Shown: positions 26,658 to 34,835 of the stretch, piece after piece
How the letters are laid out: the number at the start of each line of letters is the position of its first letter
Numbering within the stretch: position 1 is the stretch's first letter
Assembly: GCA_002281775.1 (NCBI GenBank)
Contig: NCGY01000003.1
Location: forward strand, 176,696-240,695
Source of the DNA: Hydrogenophilales bacterium 16-64-46
Lineage (GTDB): Bacteria > Pseudomonadota > Gammaproteobacteria > Burkholderiales > Thiobacillaceae
Length of the DNA stretch: 64,000 nucleotides
Reading direction: 5' to 3'
Translations under genes and position numbers: made by a program
Notes under the pieces: generated by a model
The model's input: only the letters and a program-made list of their open reading frames with translations
Told to the model about the DNA's origin: nothing
The model's database searches: none

Positions 26658-28526
26658 TCAGTCGTCCTTGCCCACGATGTGATAGCAGGGCGCTTTTTCC
26701 ATCGTGTACTCGCCTGTCTGCGGATCGCGACGCGATACGGTGAGGACATGCCAGTTTTCGTCGTCGAGCTTCATGACGTCGCCACGATAGTAGTAGCCGG
26801 GCCAGCGGGTTTCCTTGCGGAACAGGGTGTGCTGCATCACGGCCTCGGAGGTGAGGTGGCGATGCTTCAGTTCCCAGGCGCGCAGCAACTCGTGGATGTC
26901 GGCGGCACCGATCTTCTCCAGATCCTCTTCCAGCGTCTTCATCTTCTTCAGGCCGATGTGCAGCAGCTTTTCGTTGGTCATGTAGCTGACCGTCACGCCG
27001 CCGCAATATTCGTCCATCAGCTTCTGCAGGCGATCCAGGCCCTGACGCGGGTTGATGTAGTTGGGGTTGACCGAGCCAGCGGTGATCTCGTTGCGATAGG
27101 TCTTGTAGTGCTCCATCGGCTTGTAGATCTCTTTCTTGCGACGTTCGATCTGTGCCTGCGAAACCGTGATGCCTTCGGCCTTGCCGTCATCGATGTACTG
27201 GCACGCAGCCTTGGCGGCGAGACGGCCTTCGGTGAAGGAGCCCGACGAGAACGCGTGGGGGGTGCCGCCTACCGCGTCGCCGGCACCAAACAGGCCTTCG
27301 ACGGTGGTCATGCGGTTGTAGCCCCAGTAGTACTCGGGCGGCGAGATGTCTTCGGGACCCGAACACCAGGCACCGCAACCCGTGGCGTGAGAGCCCATGA
27401 CGTAGGGCTCGGACGTGGTGAGTTCGGGGTTCTCGTATTTCGGATCGACGTCGGTGGCGGCCCACAGCACGGCCTGACCGACGGTCATGCCGAGGAAGTT
27501 ATGCCAGCCGATTTCTTCCAGATGCGGATCCTGGAAGGCTTCCATCGTCACCATGTGGATCGGGCCACGACCTGCGTTCACCTCGGAGATGAAAGCGTGA
27601 TTGCGCAGACAGGTCGGGATCGGCTTGTGCGACAGATGCTGGCCTTCGGTATCGAGATATTCCTTGCCGACCATCTTGGTCAGTTCGGGGAACCACTTCG
27701 ACTCGTACTCTTCGCCGTTGCAGTTCTGGGTATAGGTCTTGAGGTGCAGGAAGTACGCACCGACAGGACCGTAACCATCCTTGAAGCGGGCCAGCACGAT
27801 ACGGTTTTCCATCTGCGTCATCTTGGCACCGGCACCGATCAGGAGACCGTAGGCCGAACCGGACGACCAGGGCGCGTACCACACACGGCCTGCGCCTTCA
27901 CCCACGGAACGCGGCTTGTAGATGTTGGACGCGCCGCCTGCGGCGACGACGACCGCCTTGGCCTTGAAGACGTGGTAGTTACCGGTACGTACGTTGAAGC
28001 CGACAGCTCCCGCCACGCGGTTTTCTTTCGACTCGTCCATCAGCAGGTGCGTCACGCAGATGCGGTTGAACACCTTGTCGGCCGATTTCTTCGCGGCTTC
28101 TGCGACGATGGGCTTGTAGGATTCGCCGTGGATCATAATCTGCCAGCGGCCTTCGCGCTGATAGGCACCGGTCTTGGGGTTGCGCATCAGCGGCAGGCCC
28201 CATTCCTCGAACTGGTGCACGGCCGAGTCGACGTGGCGGGCCATGTCGAACAGCAGGTCTTCACGCACCATGCCCATCAGGTCCATGCGGGCATAGCGCA
28301 CATGGTCTTCCGGGTTGTTCTCACCGAAGCGGGTACCCATGTAGCAGTTGATCGCGTAGAGGCCCTGAGCCACTGCGCCGGAACGGTCGATATTGGCCTT
28401 TTCGGCAATGACGATCTTCTTGTTCTGCCCCCAGTAGCGTGCTTCCCAGGCTGCGCCCGTGCCGCCAAGACCCGCACCGCATACCAGGATGTCGATGCCG
28501 TCTTCGATAATCGTGTCGTAAGCCAT
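26658..28526 (-). CDS. aprA: Adenylylsulfate (APS) reductase alpha subunit
   Basis: 622 aa flavoprotein that in sulfur oxidisers runs in reverse, joining sulfite and AMP to form APS. FAD-binding motif CGAGLGGTGAAWEA lies at the N-terminus; active-site regions GYGPVGAYFLHLKT and NRIVLARFKDGYG are as in known AprA. Length and C-terminus (YHIVGKDD) are complete. TGATG overlap with aprB. Together with aprB and aprM it defines the window as from a dissimilatory sulfur metaboliser. Confidence 0.97.
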   Translation of the reverse strand: MAYDTIIEDGIDILVCGAGLGGTGAAWEARYWGQNKKIVIAEKANIDRSGAVAQGLYAINCYMGTRFGENNPEDHVRYARMDLMGMVREDLLFDMARHVDSAVHQFEEWGLPLMRNPKTGAYQREGRWQIMIHGESYKPIVAEAAKKSADKVFNRICVTHLLMDESKENRVAGAVGFNVRTGNYHVFKAKAVVVAAGGASNIYKPRSVGEGAGRVWYAPWSSGSAYGLLIGAGAKMTQMENRIVLARFKDGYGPVGAYFLHLKTYTQNCNGEEYESKWFPELTKMVGKEYLDTEGQHLSHKPIPTCLRNHAFISEVNAGRGPIHMVTMEAFQDPHLEEIGWHNFLGMTVGQAVLWAATDVDPKYENPELTTSEPYVMGSHATGCGAWCSGPEDISPPEYYWGYNRMTTVEGLFGAGDAVGGTPHAFSSGSFTEGRLAAKAACQYIDDGKAEGITVSQAQIERRKKEIYKPMEHYKTYRNEITAGSVNPNYINPRQGLDRLQKLMDEYCGGVTVSYMTNEKLLHIGLKKMKTLEEDLEKIGAADIHELLRAWELKHRHLTSEAVMQHTLFRKETRWPGYYYRGDVMKLDDENWHVLTVSRRDPQTGEYTMEKAPCYHIVGKDD

Positions 28527-29008
28527 CAGTAGTAGACCCCCGCTTTCATTTTCAGGCCATTGGATTCGAGCGTATGCAGGCCGCCGTCATCCATGCGAAT
28601 GTACTTAGGTTCGTTGAACAGCAGCTGGCTCTTGCGCATTTCTGCGGAAGGCGCGGGCACGCTGCTCAGCTGGGGAATGCAGGTACCCCAGGGCTTGGTC
28701 GTGATGGGCGCGAGCAGGTCCATGTCCTTCTTGCCGTTGCGGAACTTGATCCGCCAGGCGATGACGCCTTTTTCGGGATCGCGCAGGACGCGCACCGAGT
28801 GTCCGAGCGGCGCGAAATCGGCGTAGCCGCGCACGTCGATCGCCTGGTGCGGGCAGGCCTTGACGCAGGAATAGCATTCCCAGCACATGTTGGGTTCGAT
28901 GTTGTAGGCGCGGCGGGTGACCGTGTCGATATGCATGATGTCCGAAGGACAGATATCGACGCAGTGACCGCAACCGTCACAACGTGTCATGTAAACAAAG
29001 GTCGGCAT
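28526..29008 (-). CDS. aprB: APS reductase beta subunit (two [4Fe-4S])
   Basis: 160 aa ferredoxin-like electron carrier. Cluster ligands are C10/C13/C16/C20 and C42/C45/C48/C52 (CDGCGHCVDIC and CWECYSCVKAC). A C-terminal tail wraps the alpha subunit in known structures. Directly upstream of aprA and 29 bases downstream of aprM. Confidence 0.97.
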   Translation of the reverse strand: MPTFVYMTRCDGCGHCVDICPSDIMHIDTVTRRAYNIEPNMCWECYSCVKACPHQAIDVRGYADFAPLGHSVRVLRDPEKGVIAWRIKFRNGKKDMDLLAPITTKPWGTCIPQLSSVPAPSAEMRKSQLLFNEPKYIRMDDGGLHTLESNGLKMKAGVYY

Positions 29009-29037
29009 CAGTTGGCTCCTTGCTGGTTATACGGGAA

Positions 29038-29880
29038 TCAATAGTGGCTCGGGCGTTCGGCGCTGAAGCCTTTGCCCATGTTGGGGGGATTCGTGCCCAT
29101 GTAGGTGGGAATGTCCGGGTAGCGCTTCTGCACGGTGGCGTCGGTGAGATCGAAATCTTCCGGCAGATTCTCGCGCGAACCATCGGCGCGGGTGCAACGC
29201 TTCTGGAAAGCCGCAGCAGGCTTGAAGAACATGTGGGCAAACTTGGACCAGTAGACCGAACCGAACAGGACCGTGGTGCAGAGAATGAACAGGACCAGGA
29301 ACAGCATGTTCAGTGCGCCGCCGCCCAGGGTGCCGGACCACAGCAGCGCGAAGGTTGCAGTGGTGATGAGACCGACGATGAAGATGTCGCCACGGCCGTT
29401 GAAGTTGTACCACTTCACACCTTCGGCCGACACGTCGACGCGGATGAAGAACCAGAACCAGTAGCCGCCGATGGCGAGGGACAGCGCACCCAGATGCCAC
29501 AGCACCGGCCAGATGCCGGCTTCAGGATTGGTTGGGTGGGCGAAGATCAGCACGGCAGTGCTGACCGCGAAAAAGACGAAGCCCCACATGGTGAGCAGGT
29601 GGGAGAGACGGCGACGCGTGCTCTTGAATTCCGCCGAGGTCAGCACTTCGTTGGCGACGGTGGCAACGGCCAGGCCCAGTTTTTCGCCGCCGCCGAGCTG
29701 GCGCTTGGCGCTCTGGCTGGCCTTGCGCGAGTTCTCGAAGAAGTAGGTGGCGCTGCCTTTGTGCAGCATGTCCAGTACCGTGCCGAGAAAAACCAGCACG
29801 GCCATCAGGATGATATAGCCCTGCATGACTGCTGTAGGAATCAGGGCCGACAGTTCGACGAAGGGATTGGTGCTAAACAT
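29038..29880 (-). CDS. aprM: Membrane anchor of APS reductase
   Basis: 280 aa with about five to six membrane helices, including IPTAVMQGYIILMAVLVFLG, LLTMWGFVFFAVSTAVLIFA and IFIVGLITTATFALLWSG. Related to the cytochrome-b/HdrE-like anchors of sulfur oxidisers and thought to connect AprBA to the quinone pool. Gene order aprM-aprB-aprA is that of Allochromatium and Thiobacillus-type oxidisers, as opposed to clusters carrying qmoABC. Confidence 0.92.
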   Translation of the reverse strand: MFSTNPFVELSALIPTAVMQGYIILMAVLVFLGTVLDMLHKGSATYFFENSRKASQSAKRQLGGGEKLGLAVATVANEVLTSAEFKSTRRRLSHLLTMWGFVFFAVSTAVLIFAHPTNPEAGIWPVLWHLGALSLAIGGYWFWFFIRVDVSAEGVKWYNFNGRGDIFIVGLITTATFALLWSGTLGGGALNMLFLVLFILCTTVLFGSVYWSKFAHMFFKPAAAFQKRCTRADGSRENLPEDFDLTDATVQKRYPDIPTYMGTNPPNMGKGFSAERPSHY

Positions 29881-30512
29881 CGATGAAGCTCCTTAAGGTT
29901 TACGAGTCACGAAAAAACGGTGGGCATGAGCGGGTTGGGAAAGGGATGCCCGGCAATTCTGGTTCAGCCGATGCGCTGAAGGAGGGGGCGCGAAACGGGC
30001 GAAGGAGCTGCACCGATGCATGACAGCATCTGGCGATGTACGAACAGTCCGCAAAATTTGAGCATGACGTGACGTCTCCTGTTGATTCACTATTATTTTT
30101 CAACCCGCATAGTACCCATTCTTTACGCGCCCGTAATATCGAATGCTTGAATGTGGCCATTAGACGCCTGAATCTTGGCCTGACGGAGTCTCCGGGACGC
30201 ACAGCCAGGCGAAAAACCCGGTCTTGGCTGTGCGACCCAGTGTTGATCGAGGTTGGGTAGTATGGCCATGCCCTGGACACGCAATCCGGGATATGGTTTT
30301 GTTTATGATGCACGACGAAATTATTTATGGGTCGGAGGCGTTTTGGCCCCGTGAACGCCCCATCCAGAATAGGGCGAGTGTGTCAGAGGCGGAATGTCGC
30401 CCCTTGCGCGGTCGTGAAATCCAGGCACCGGGCTGACCTCGATGAATTTTCTATTGAGCGCTCATGGCCCTGGTACCCGGAACGTGCCCGGCATCGGGGT
30501 GGCTTTCCACAA
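29881..30512. other. 632-bp region upstream of aprM without a recognised gene
   Basis: Contains the presumed apr promoter and leader. AAGGAGC precedes the aprM ATG as ribosome site. Short open frames on both strands have no ribosome site or family resemblance. AT-richer stretches at 30090-30170 are candidates for the promoter. The only clear structure is the 10-bp inverted repeat at 30198-30234. Confidence 0.6.
30198..30234. repeat. Perfect 10-bp inverted repeat upstream of apr
   Basis: CGCACAGCCA (30198-30207) and TGGCTGTGCG (30225-30234) with a 17-base loop. No T-run follows on either strand. It could be a terminator for an unseen transcript, a protein site, or an RNA leader element. Confidence 0.55.
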
Positions 30513-30866
30513 TCAGGCAAGCGTAAGGAACACCAGCTTGTTGCCGTCCGGATCGACGATCAGCATGTCTCGGATGGCCGGCCCGAGGCTGTTTCCGGGC
30601 GGCTCGGCGATCTGTGCATCGCGCGCCTGGAATTCGGCATGGCAGGCATCGACATCAGGCACATAGAAATGCACCTTCGCGCCAAAGGCGCAGTCGCCCG
30701 TGTGTTCGGTCAGAAATATCTGCATGTCGCCCCGAACAATGGCGGCGAAAATGGGAAAGCCCGGCTCGAATTGATGCGTCCACAGTTCATCAAAACCGAG
30801 CTTGGTGTAGAACGCCTTGCTGGCGGGATAACTGCGGACGCGCAGAGCAGGGACGACGGCTTGCAT
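30513..30866 (-). CDS. VOC family (bleomycin-resistance/glyoxalase-like) protein
   Basis: 117 aa with paired beta-alpha-beta-beta-beta modules: VPALRVRSYPASKAFYTKLG, then DMQIFLTEH and IRDMLIVDPDGNKLVFL. Layout matches bleomycin-binding-like proteins lacking an obvious full metal triad. Last gene of the haem block, 74 bases after hugZ, so only loosely linked. A role with haem degradation products is possible but unsupported. Confidence 0.8.
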   Translation of the reverse strand: MQAVVPALRVRSYPASKAFYTKLGFDELWTHQFEPGFPIFAAIVRGDMQIFLTEHTGDCAFGAKVHFYVPDVDACHAEFQARDAQIAEPPGNSLGPAIRDMLIVDPDGNKLVFLTLA

Positions 30867-30940
30867 GGAAGGAAATCCTGAATCAGGCAGGCCTCGAGTC
30901 TGCCATAGTCACGTGCGAATCGCGCAACCCGCCTGAACGC

Positions 30941-31492
30941 TCAGGCATTCTGCAGGGCGTCGGCCTTCTGTTGCGTGTCCGCACTACCGGCGCGGTGGGC
31001 CACGTCGTTGAGGTGGCGCAGGCTGTTCAACTCGTCGCCTTCGACGACGAAAGCGCGCGCAAACCCCGCCACATAGGTGGCCTTGTGCGGTTGCAGGCGG
31101 TAGAGATGGAAGTCCTGCATGTCTTTCAGCACGTCCATGGTGCCGCCGAACTTGTCCGAGAAGGCGTCGATGATGCGTGCGAATTCGCCTTCGCCGCGCG
31201 CCACGTGATGGGCCGTGCATTGATAGGTGAGGCGGCGGCGCGCGAAAAGATTGCCGCTGTCGGCCTCGTTTTCGATGAAGAATACGCTGGCCTTGCCCTG
31301 CTCCCGCAGGTTCTTGGTGTGCGCGGCCAGTTCGCTCACATAAATGTAGAAATCCACGCCGTGGCGCACGTAGGCGGCGTAGCTGGCGTTGGGGTCGCCC
31401 TCGCCGTTGGCAGTGGCCATCAGCAGGGATTGAAAGCGCGCGGGAAAGGCTTCGTATTCGGCGCGGATGGTTTCGAGATCAGGGGTGGACAT
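30941..31492 (-). CDS. hugZ: HugZ/HutZ-type haem utilisation protein
   Basis: 183 aa, split-barrel fold related to pyridoxamine phosphate oxidases but working on haem. Visible: FQSLLMATANGEGDPNASYA at the N-terminus, DFYIYVSELAAHTKNL, and the C-terminal DFHLYRLQPHKATYVAGFARA with the histidine that ligates haem in this family. It gives a second route of haem breakdown besides HmuS. The leader holds a CTGGCTGG pair at 31559 and 31581. Confidence 0.9.
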   Translation of the reverse strand: MSTPDLETIRAEYEAFPARFQSLLMATANGEGDPNASYAAYVRHGVDFYIYVSELAAHTKNLREQGKASVFFIENEADSGNLFARRRLTYQCTAHHVARGEGEFARIIDAFSDKFGGTMDVLKDMQDFHLYRLQPHKATYVAGFARAFVVEGDELNSLRHLNDVAHRAGSADTQQKADALQNA

Positions 31493-31557
31493 GGTTGCCT
31501 CCAGGGATTAAGCGACGGCTGCGCACACGGCAGGCCAGTCGAGTGGGGGGTCGACAA

Positions 31558-31590
31558 ACTGGCTAGCGGGGCAGTCCAAGCTGGCTGGCG
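31558..31590 (-). promoter_or_regulatory. Paired CTGGCTGG-type repeats upstream of hugZ
   Basis: CTGGCTAG at 31559 and CTGGCTGG at 31581 (22 bp apart), 67-96 bases before the hugZ start, in the gap behind the small gene at 31664. Confidence 0.4.
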
Positions 31591-31663
31591 CAAGGGGGAT
31601 TCGCACAGGCGAACGAAATGAGGGTAGCGCGCACCCCGGACGGGATCAAGCGCGTCATCCGGA

Positions 31664-31915
31664 TCAATGCACGCTGCCGTCGTGATCTGTTGCATCGAGC
31701 AGGCCTTGCCACTCCATGCCCAGGCGTTCGGCGGCGTTACGCAACACGTCGGCGTAGCGTGTGTCGCCGGCCACGAAGCGGAAGTGTGCGGTGATCGATT
31801 CGGCCATGGTGCGGCAGCCGGTGGCGTGCTGGCGCGAGAGCATGTACAGCAGTGAAACCAGGGCCAGCTCGGGATGCTGGGCGTACTCGGGCGGAGTAGG
31901 GATGGAGCGGGGCAT
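31664..31915 (-). CDS. Small protein, paralogue of the 37931 gene
   Basis: 83 aa helical protein. It aligns with the 76-aa product at 37931-38161 over about 55 residues: a shared pattern of hydrophobic LxxML/WLM, then TGC, a helix ending in H, and LxxAxxRLxxEWxxL. Both genes lie in the haem block, one next to hemP and one between the S4 paralogue and hugZ. No family name comes to mind. Start at 31915 is the first ATG that keeps the aligned region complete. Confidence 0.65.
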   Translation of the reverse strand: MPRSIPTPPEYAQHPELALVSLLYMLSRQHATGCRTMAESITAHFRFVAGDTRYADVLRNAAERLGMEWQGLLDATDHDGSVH

Positions 31916-31929
31916 GGGCGTTCCTGCGG

Positions 31930-32541
31930 TCAGAGGCGTTGTGCGTAGTACTCGACGACCTGCTGCACGTCGATGGGAAAGGGCACTTCGTCGGCCATGG
32001 GCATGCGACTGACCTGTGCGCTGCGTTGGCTTTCGTCGAATGTCAGCCACTCGGGGCGGGTCAGGGCAGGCTCCTTCAGGCTTTCGAGCACCATGGGGAT
32101 CTGCCCGGCCTTGCCGTGCAGGCTGAGTGTGTCGCCGGGCTTGATGCGGATCGACGGGATGTTGACGCGCTCGCCGTTCAATAGGATGTGGCGATGGCGC
32201 ACCAGCTGGCGCGCGGCGACGGTGTTGGGGGCAAAGCCCGCGCGGAACACGGTGTTGTCGAGCCGGCGTTCCAGCAGTTCAAGCAGCTTGTCGCCGGTGG
32301 GCATGTTGGCGCGCTTGGCTTCGACGAACAGCCGGCGGATCTGCGTTTCGTTGAGGCCGTAGTTGTAGCGCAGCTTCTGTTTTTCCATCAGTTTCACGCC
32401 GAAGTCCGATTTGCGCTTGGCCTTCTGCCCGTGCTGGCCGGGCGGATAGGGGCGATCCTCGATGGATTTGGACGACAGGCCGGGCAACTGGGTGCCAAGG
32501 GCGCGCATGATCTTGAGGCGGGGGCCGGTGTAGCGGGACAT
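31930..32541 (-). CDS. rpsD: Ribosomal protein S4 paralogue in haem block
   Basis: 203 aa, complete S4: N-terminal domain (MSRYTGPRLKIMRALGTQLP, YPPGQHGQKAKRKSDF) and the S4 RNA-binding domain (RLDNTVFRAGFAPNTVAARQ, LLNGERVNIPSIRIKPGDTL). It has no cysteines in the N-terminal part (zinc-free form) and looks more like cyanobacterial S4 than the usual betaproteobacterial one, which normally sits in the alpha operon with rpsM, rpsK and rpoA. Here it sits 14 bases before the small paralogue gene and 24 after hmuV, so it is probably an accessory copy made under iron/haem control. Whether another rpsD exists cannot be seen. Confidence 0.88.
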   Translation of the reverse strand: MSRYTGPRLKIMRALGTQLPGLSSKSIEDRPYPPGQHGQKAKRKSDFGVKLMEKQKLRYNYGLNETQIRRLFVEAKRANMPTGDKLLELLERRLDNTVFRAGFAPNTVAARQLVRHRHILLNGERVNIPSIRIKPGDTLSLHGKAGQIPMVLESLKEPALTRPEWLTFDESQRSAQVSRMPMADEVPFPIDVQQVVEYYAQRL

Positions 32542-32565
32542 GATTTAGGGGTCAGGGGTCAGGGG

Positions 32566-33351
32566 TCAGGCGGCGGCGCGGGTGTGGACCCAGAGTTCGC
32601 CGCTGGGGCCGGTGTGGCAGTCGGCGGCAACGTGGTAAGTCGCCATCAGCTGGTCGGGGGTCAGCACCTGGGCGGGGGTGCCGAGCGCGGCGAGCCGGCC
32701 CTGGTCGAGCAGGGCGATGCGGTCGGCGTAGCGCGCAGCCAGGTTCAGATCGTGCAGCACGGCGATGACGGCAAAGCGGTGCGCGCGGGTGAGGTCGCGC
32801 GCCATGTTGAGCAAGCTGTGCTGGTGGGTGATGTCGAGCGCGGCGGTGGGTTCGTCGAGAAACAGCAGGCGCGATTCGGCGTCACCCGGCCAGACCTGCG
32901 CCAGCGCACGGGCAAACTGCACACGGGCTTTTTCGCCACCGGACAGGCGCGGGTAGGCGCGGCTGGCGAGATGGCACGCATCGGCCGCAGCCAGCGCGTC
33001 GTCGACAATATCCCAGTCGCGGGCGGTGGTGTGGCGTTCACAATGCGGATAGCGACCCATCATCACCACCTCGCGCGCGGTGAAGGCAAATTCCAGATGC
33101 GTGTCCTGGCGCATCACCGCGCGGGTACGCGCCAGTTCGATCGGCAGCCAGTTGCCGAGCCTGCGGCCACCCAGCGCCACCTCGCCGGCATCGGGCGAGA
33201 ACTCGCCCGCCATCACCTTGAGCAGGGTGGACTTGCCCGCGCCGTTGGGGCCGAGCACAGCCAGCAGTTCGCCGGCGCGGACCGACAGGCTGACATCGTC
33301 GAGCAGGGTGCGCCCGCTGCGCGTCACGCAAATATGGCTGGCGTAGATCAT
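32566..33351 (-). CDS. hmuV: Haemin ABC transporter ATPase
   Basis: 261 aa ABC ATPase energising haem import with HmuU. Walker A GPNGAGKST, signature LSGGEKARVQ, Walker B RLLFLDEPTAALD and H-switch VLHDLN are all intact. The ATG at 33349-33351 is part of the ATCAT (ATGAT on this strand) direct repeat bordering the inserted element upstream; before the insertion this codon presumably overlapped the hmuU stop. Ribosome site now comes from the element end (GGTTTCTAGG), which is poor. Confidence 0.95.
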   Translation of the reverse strand: MIYASHICVTRSGRTLLDDVSLSVRAGELLAVLGPNGAGKSTLLKVMAGEFSPDAGEVALGGRRLGNWLPIELARTRAVMRQDTHLEFAFTAREVVMMGRYPHCERHTTARDWDIVDDALAAADACHLASRAYPRLSGGEKARVQFARALAQVWPGDAESRLLFLDEPTAALDITHQHSLLNMARDLTRAHRFAVIAVLHDLNLAARYADRIALLDQGRLAALGTPAQVLTPDQLMATYHVAADCHTGPSGELWVHTRAAA

Positions 33352-33585
33352 CCTAGAAACCGCAGTTGGACGCGCCTGATGGTGCGCCGGATCGGGTGCA
33401 TGCCGCGAAGCGACGACGCAGTGGGTCGGGGCCCGCAAGGAGAAGCGACAAAGGCAGGCGCACGAGCCGGCGTGCCAGCGGGTGCGTAGCGGTCTCACCT
33501 GAACGATGAGCGTGATCGAAGGCATAAAAGCCTGTATTCATGCGGCACTCACGAGGGTGACAAGCGGCCAACTGCGGTTTCTAGG
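33352..33585. mobile_element. 234-bp MITE-like element between hmuU and hmuV
   Basis: Perfect 18-bp terminal inverted repeats: CCTAGAAACCGCAGTTGG at 33352-33369 and its reverse complement at 33568-33585. Flanked by a 5-bp direct repeat ATCAT (33347-33351 and 33586-33590), as left by transposition. No transposase; open frames inside are short and run off the ends. The duplicated target contains both the hmuU stop and the hmuV start, so neither gene is broken. The transposase family that moved it is not known. Confidence 0.8.
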
Positions 33586-33586
33586 A

Positions 33587-34669
33587 TCATGCGTCTTTCC
33601 CGCGTTTGGCCAGCAGCCAGATGAAGAAGGGCGCGCCGAGGGCGGCAGTGAGCACGCCCAGCGGTAGTTCGGCCGGCACGATGAGCGTGCGCGCGCCCAG
33701 GTCGGCCAGCACCACGAGCAGCGCGCCGAGCAGCATGGAAACCGGCAACACCCGATGGTGGTCGGGCCCCAGCATCATGCGCGCCAGATGCGGCACGACC
33801 AGGCCGACGAAGCCGATCATGCCGGTGAAGGCGACGAGCACGCCGACGGCCGCCGCCACGCCGAGAAAAATGCGCCGCTTCACCGCCTGCACGTCCACGC
33901 CGAGATGGGTGGCTTCGGCTTCGCCCAGCAGCAGGGCGTTCAGCGCACGCGCCTGACGCAGGAACACGAAAGCGACGAGTGTGACCACGCCGAGGCATAT
34001 GGCCACCAGCGTCCAGTTGGCCGCGCCCAATCCGCCCAGGGTGAAGAAGGTGAGATTGCGCAGTTGCTCGTCGTTGGCGAAATAGCTGAATGCACCGAGG
34101 CCGGCACCGGCCAGGGCGTTGATGGCAATGCCTGCCAGCAGCATGGCGGTGATGTCGGAGACGCCCGCGCGGGTGCCCAGGCGATAGACCAGTAGCGCAG
34201 CGGCCAGGCCCCCACCGAACGCGGCGATGGGCAGCAGCCACATGCGCAGTGCCGGGAACATCGGCGGAGCCAGCAGCCCACCGGCGACGATGACGAGTCC
34301 CGCCCCCAGCGCCGCGCCACCCGAAACCCCGACGAGTCCGGGGTCGGCCAGCGGGTTGCGGAATAGCCCCTGTAGCGCCGCGCCGCACACGGCCAGCCCG
34401 GCACCTACGATCATCGCCAGCACCACGCGCGGCAGCCTCAGGTGCAGGATGAGACTGGTTTCGCCCGCCCCCACCGGCACGCCGGGGTCGAGGCCCAGCA
34501 GCGCGGCCAGAATGGCGAGGATCTGCAGCGGTGGCAGCGGTACCGCGCCGGTGCCGGCAGCTGCCAGAACCGACAGCACGAGCAGGGCCAGCAGTGCGGA
34601 GACGATGGCCACGGGCCGGCTGAAGCCGGGCCAGCGTGGCACCGGCTGCGGTTGGGCAAGGCTATTCAT
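33587..34669 (-). CDS. hmuU: Haemin ABC transporter permease
   Basis: 360 aa FecCD-family permease with about ten membrane helices. Conserved LRLPRVVLAMIVGAGLAVCG, ALQGLFRNPLADPGLVGVSG and IGFVGLVVPHLARMMLG segments are all present. Start at 34669, after the 139-bp palindrome that separates it from hmuT. Its TGA lies in the direct repeat at the edge of the MITE-like element. Confidence 0.95.
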   Translation of the reverse strand: MNSLAQPQPVPRWPGFSRPVAIVSALLALLVLSVLAAAGTGAVPLPPLQILAILAALLGLDPGVPVGAGETSLILHLRLPRVVLAMIVGAGLAVCGAALQGLFRNPLADPGLVGVSGGAALGAGLVIVAGGLLAPPMFPALRMWLLPIAAFGGGLAAALLVYRLGTRAGVSDITAMLLAGIAINALAGAGLGAFSYFANDEQLRNLTFFTLGGLGAANWTLVAICLGVVTLVAFVFLRQARALNALLLGEAEATHLGVDVQAVKRRIFLGVAAAVGVLVAFTGMIGFVGLVVPHLARMMLGPDHHRVLPVSMLLGALLVVLADLGARTLIVPAELPLGVLTAALGAPFFIWLLAKRGKDA

Positions 34670-34688
34670 GATCGCTGTTGCTGGAGGG

Positions 34689-34827
34689 GCACACGCCAGG
34701 GGCACAGGGACGCGCGAACGGCCGACCATCGACCTGGATGAGGGTGGCTGGAGCGGCCACGACGAATCCCCGCGTCGTTCCTCTGGAGGGTCGGTGCGTT
34801 CGGCATCCCTGTGCCGCTGGCGTGTGC
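34689..34827. repeat. 139-bp palindromic element between hmuT and hmuU
   Basis: Outer arms of 22 bp at 34689-34710 and 34806-34827 match at 21 of 22 positions (GCACACGCCAG-GGCACAGGGA type). Inside them CGAACG and CCGACC recur in mirror order, so most of the segment can form one long imperfect hairpin. It lies wholly within the gap between the hmuT stop and the hmuU start. Could be a second miniature element or a structured mRNA spacer; no target duplication was found. Confidence 0.55.
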
Positions 34828-34835
34828 GGAAACAC

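Noticed and set aside
30303..30434. 43-aa plus-strand frame upstream of apr
   Set aside because: No ribosome site and no conservation evidence.
33353..33571. 72-aa minus-strand frame inside the MITE-like element
   Set aside because: Ends within the inverted repeat, no transposase motif, too short; more likely chance.
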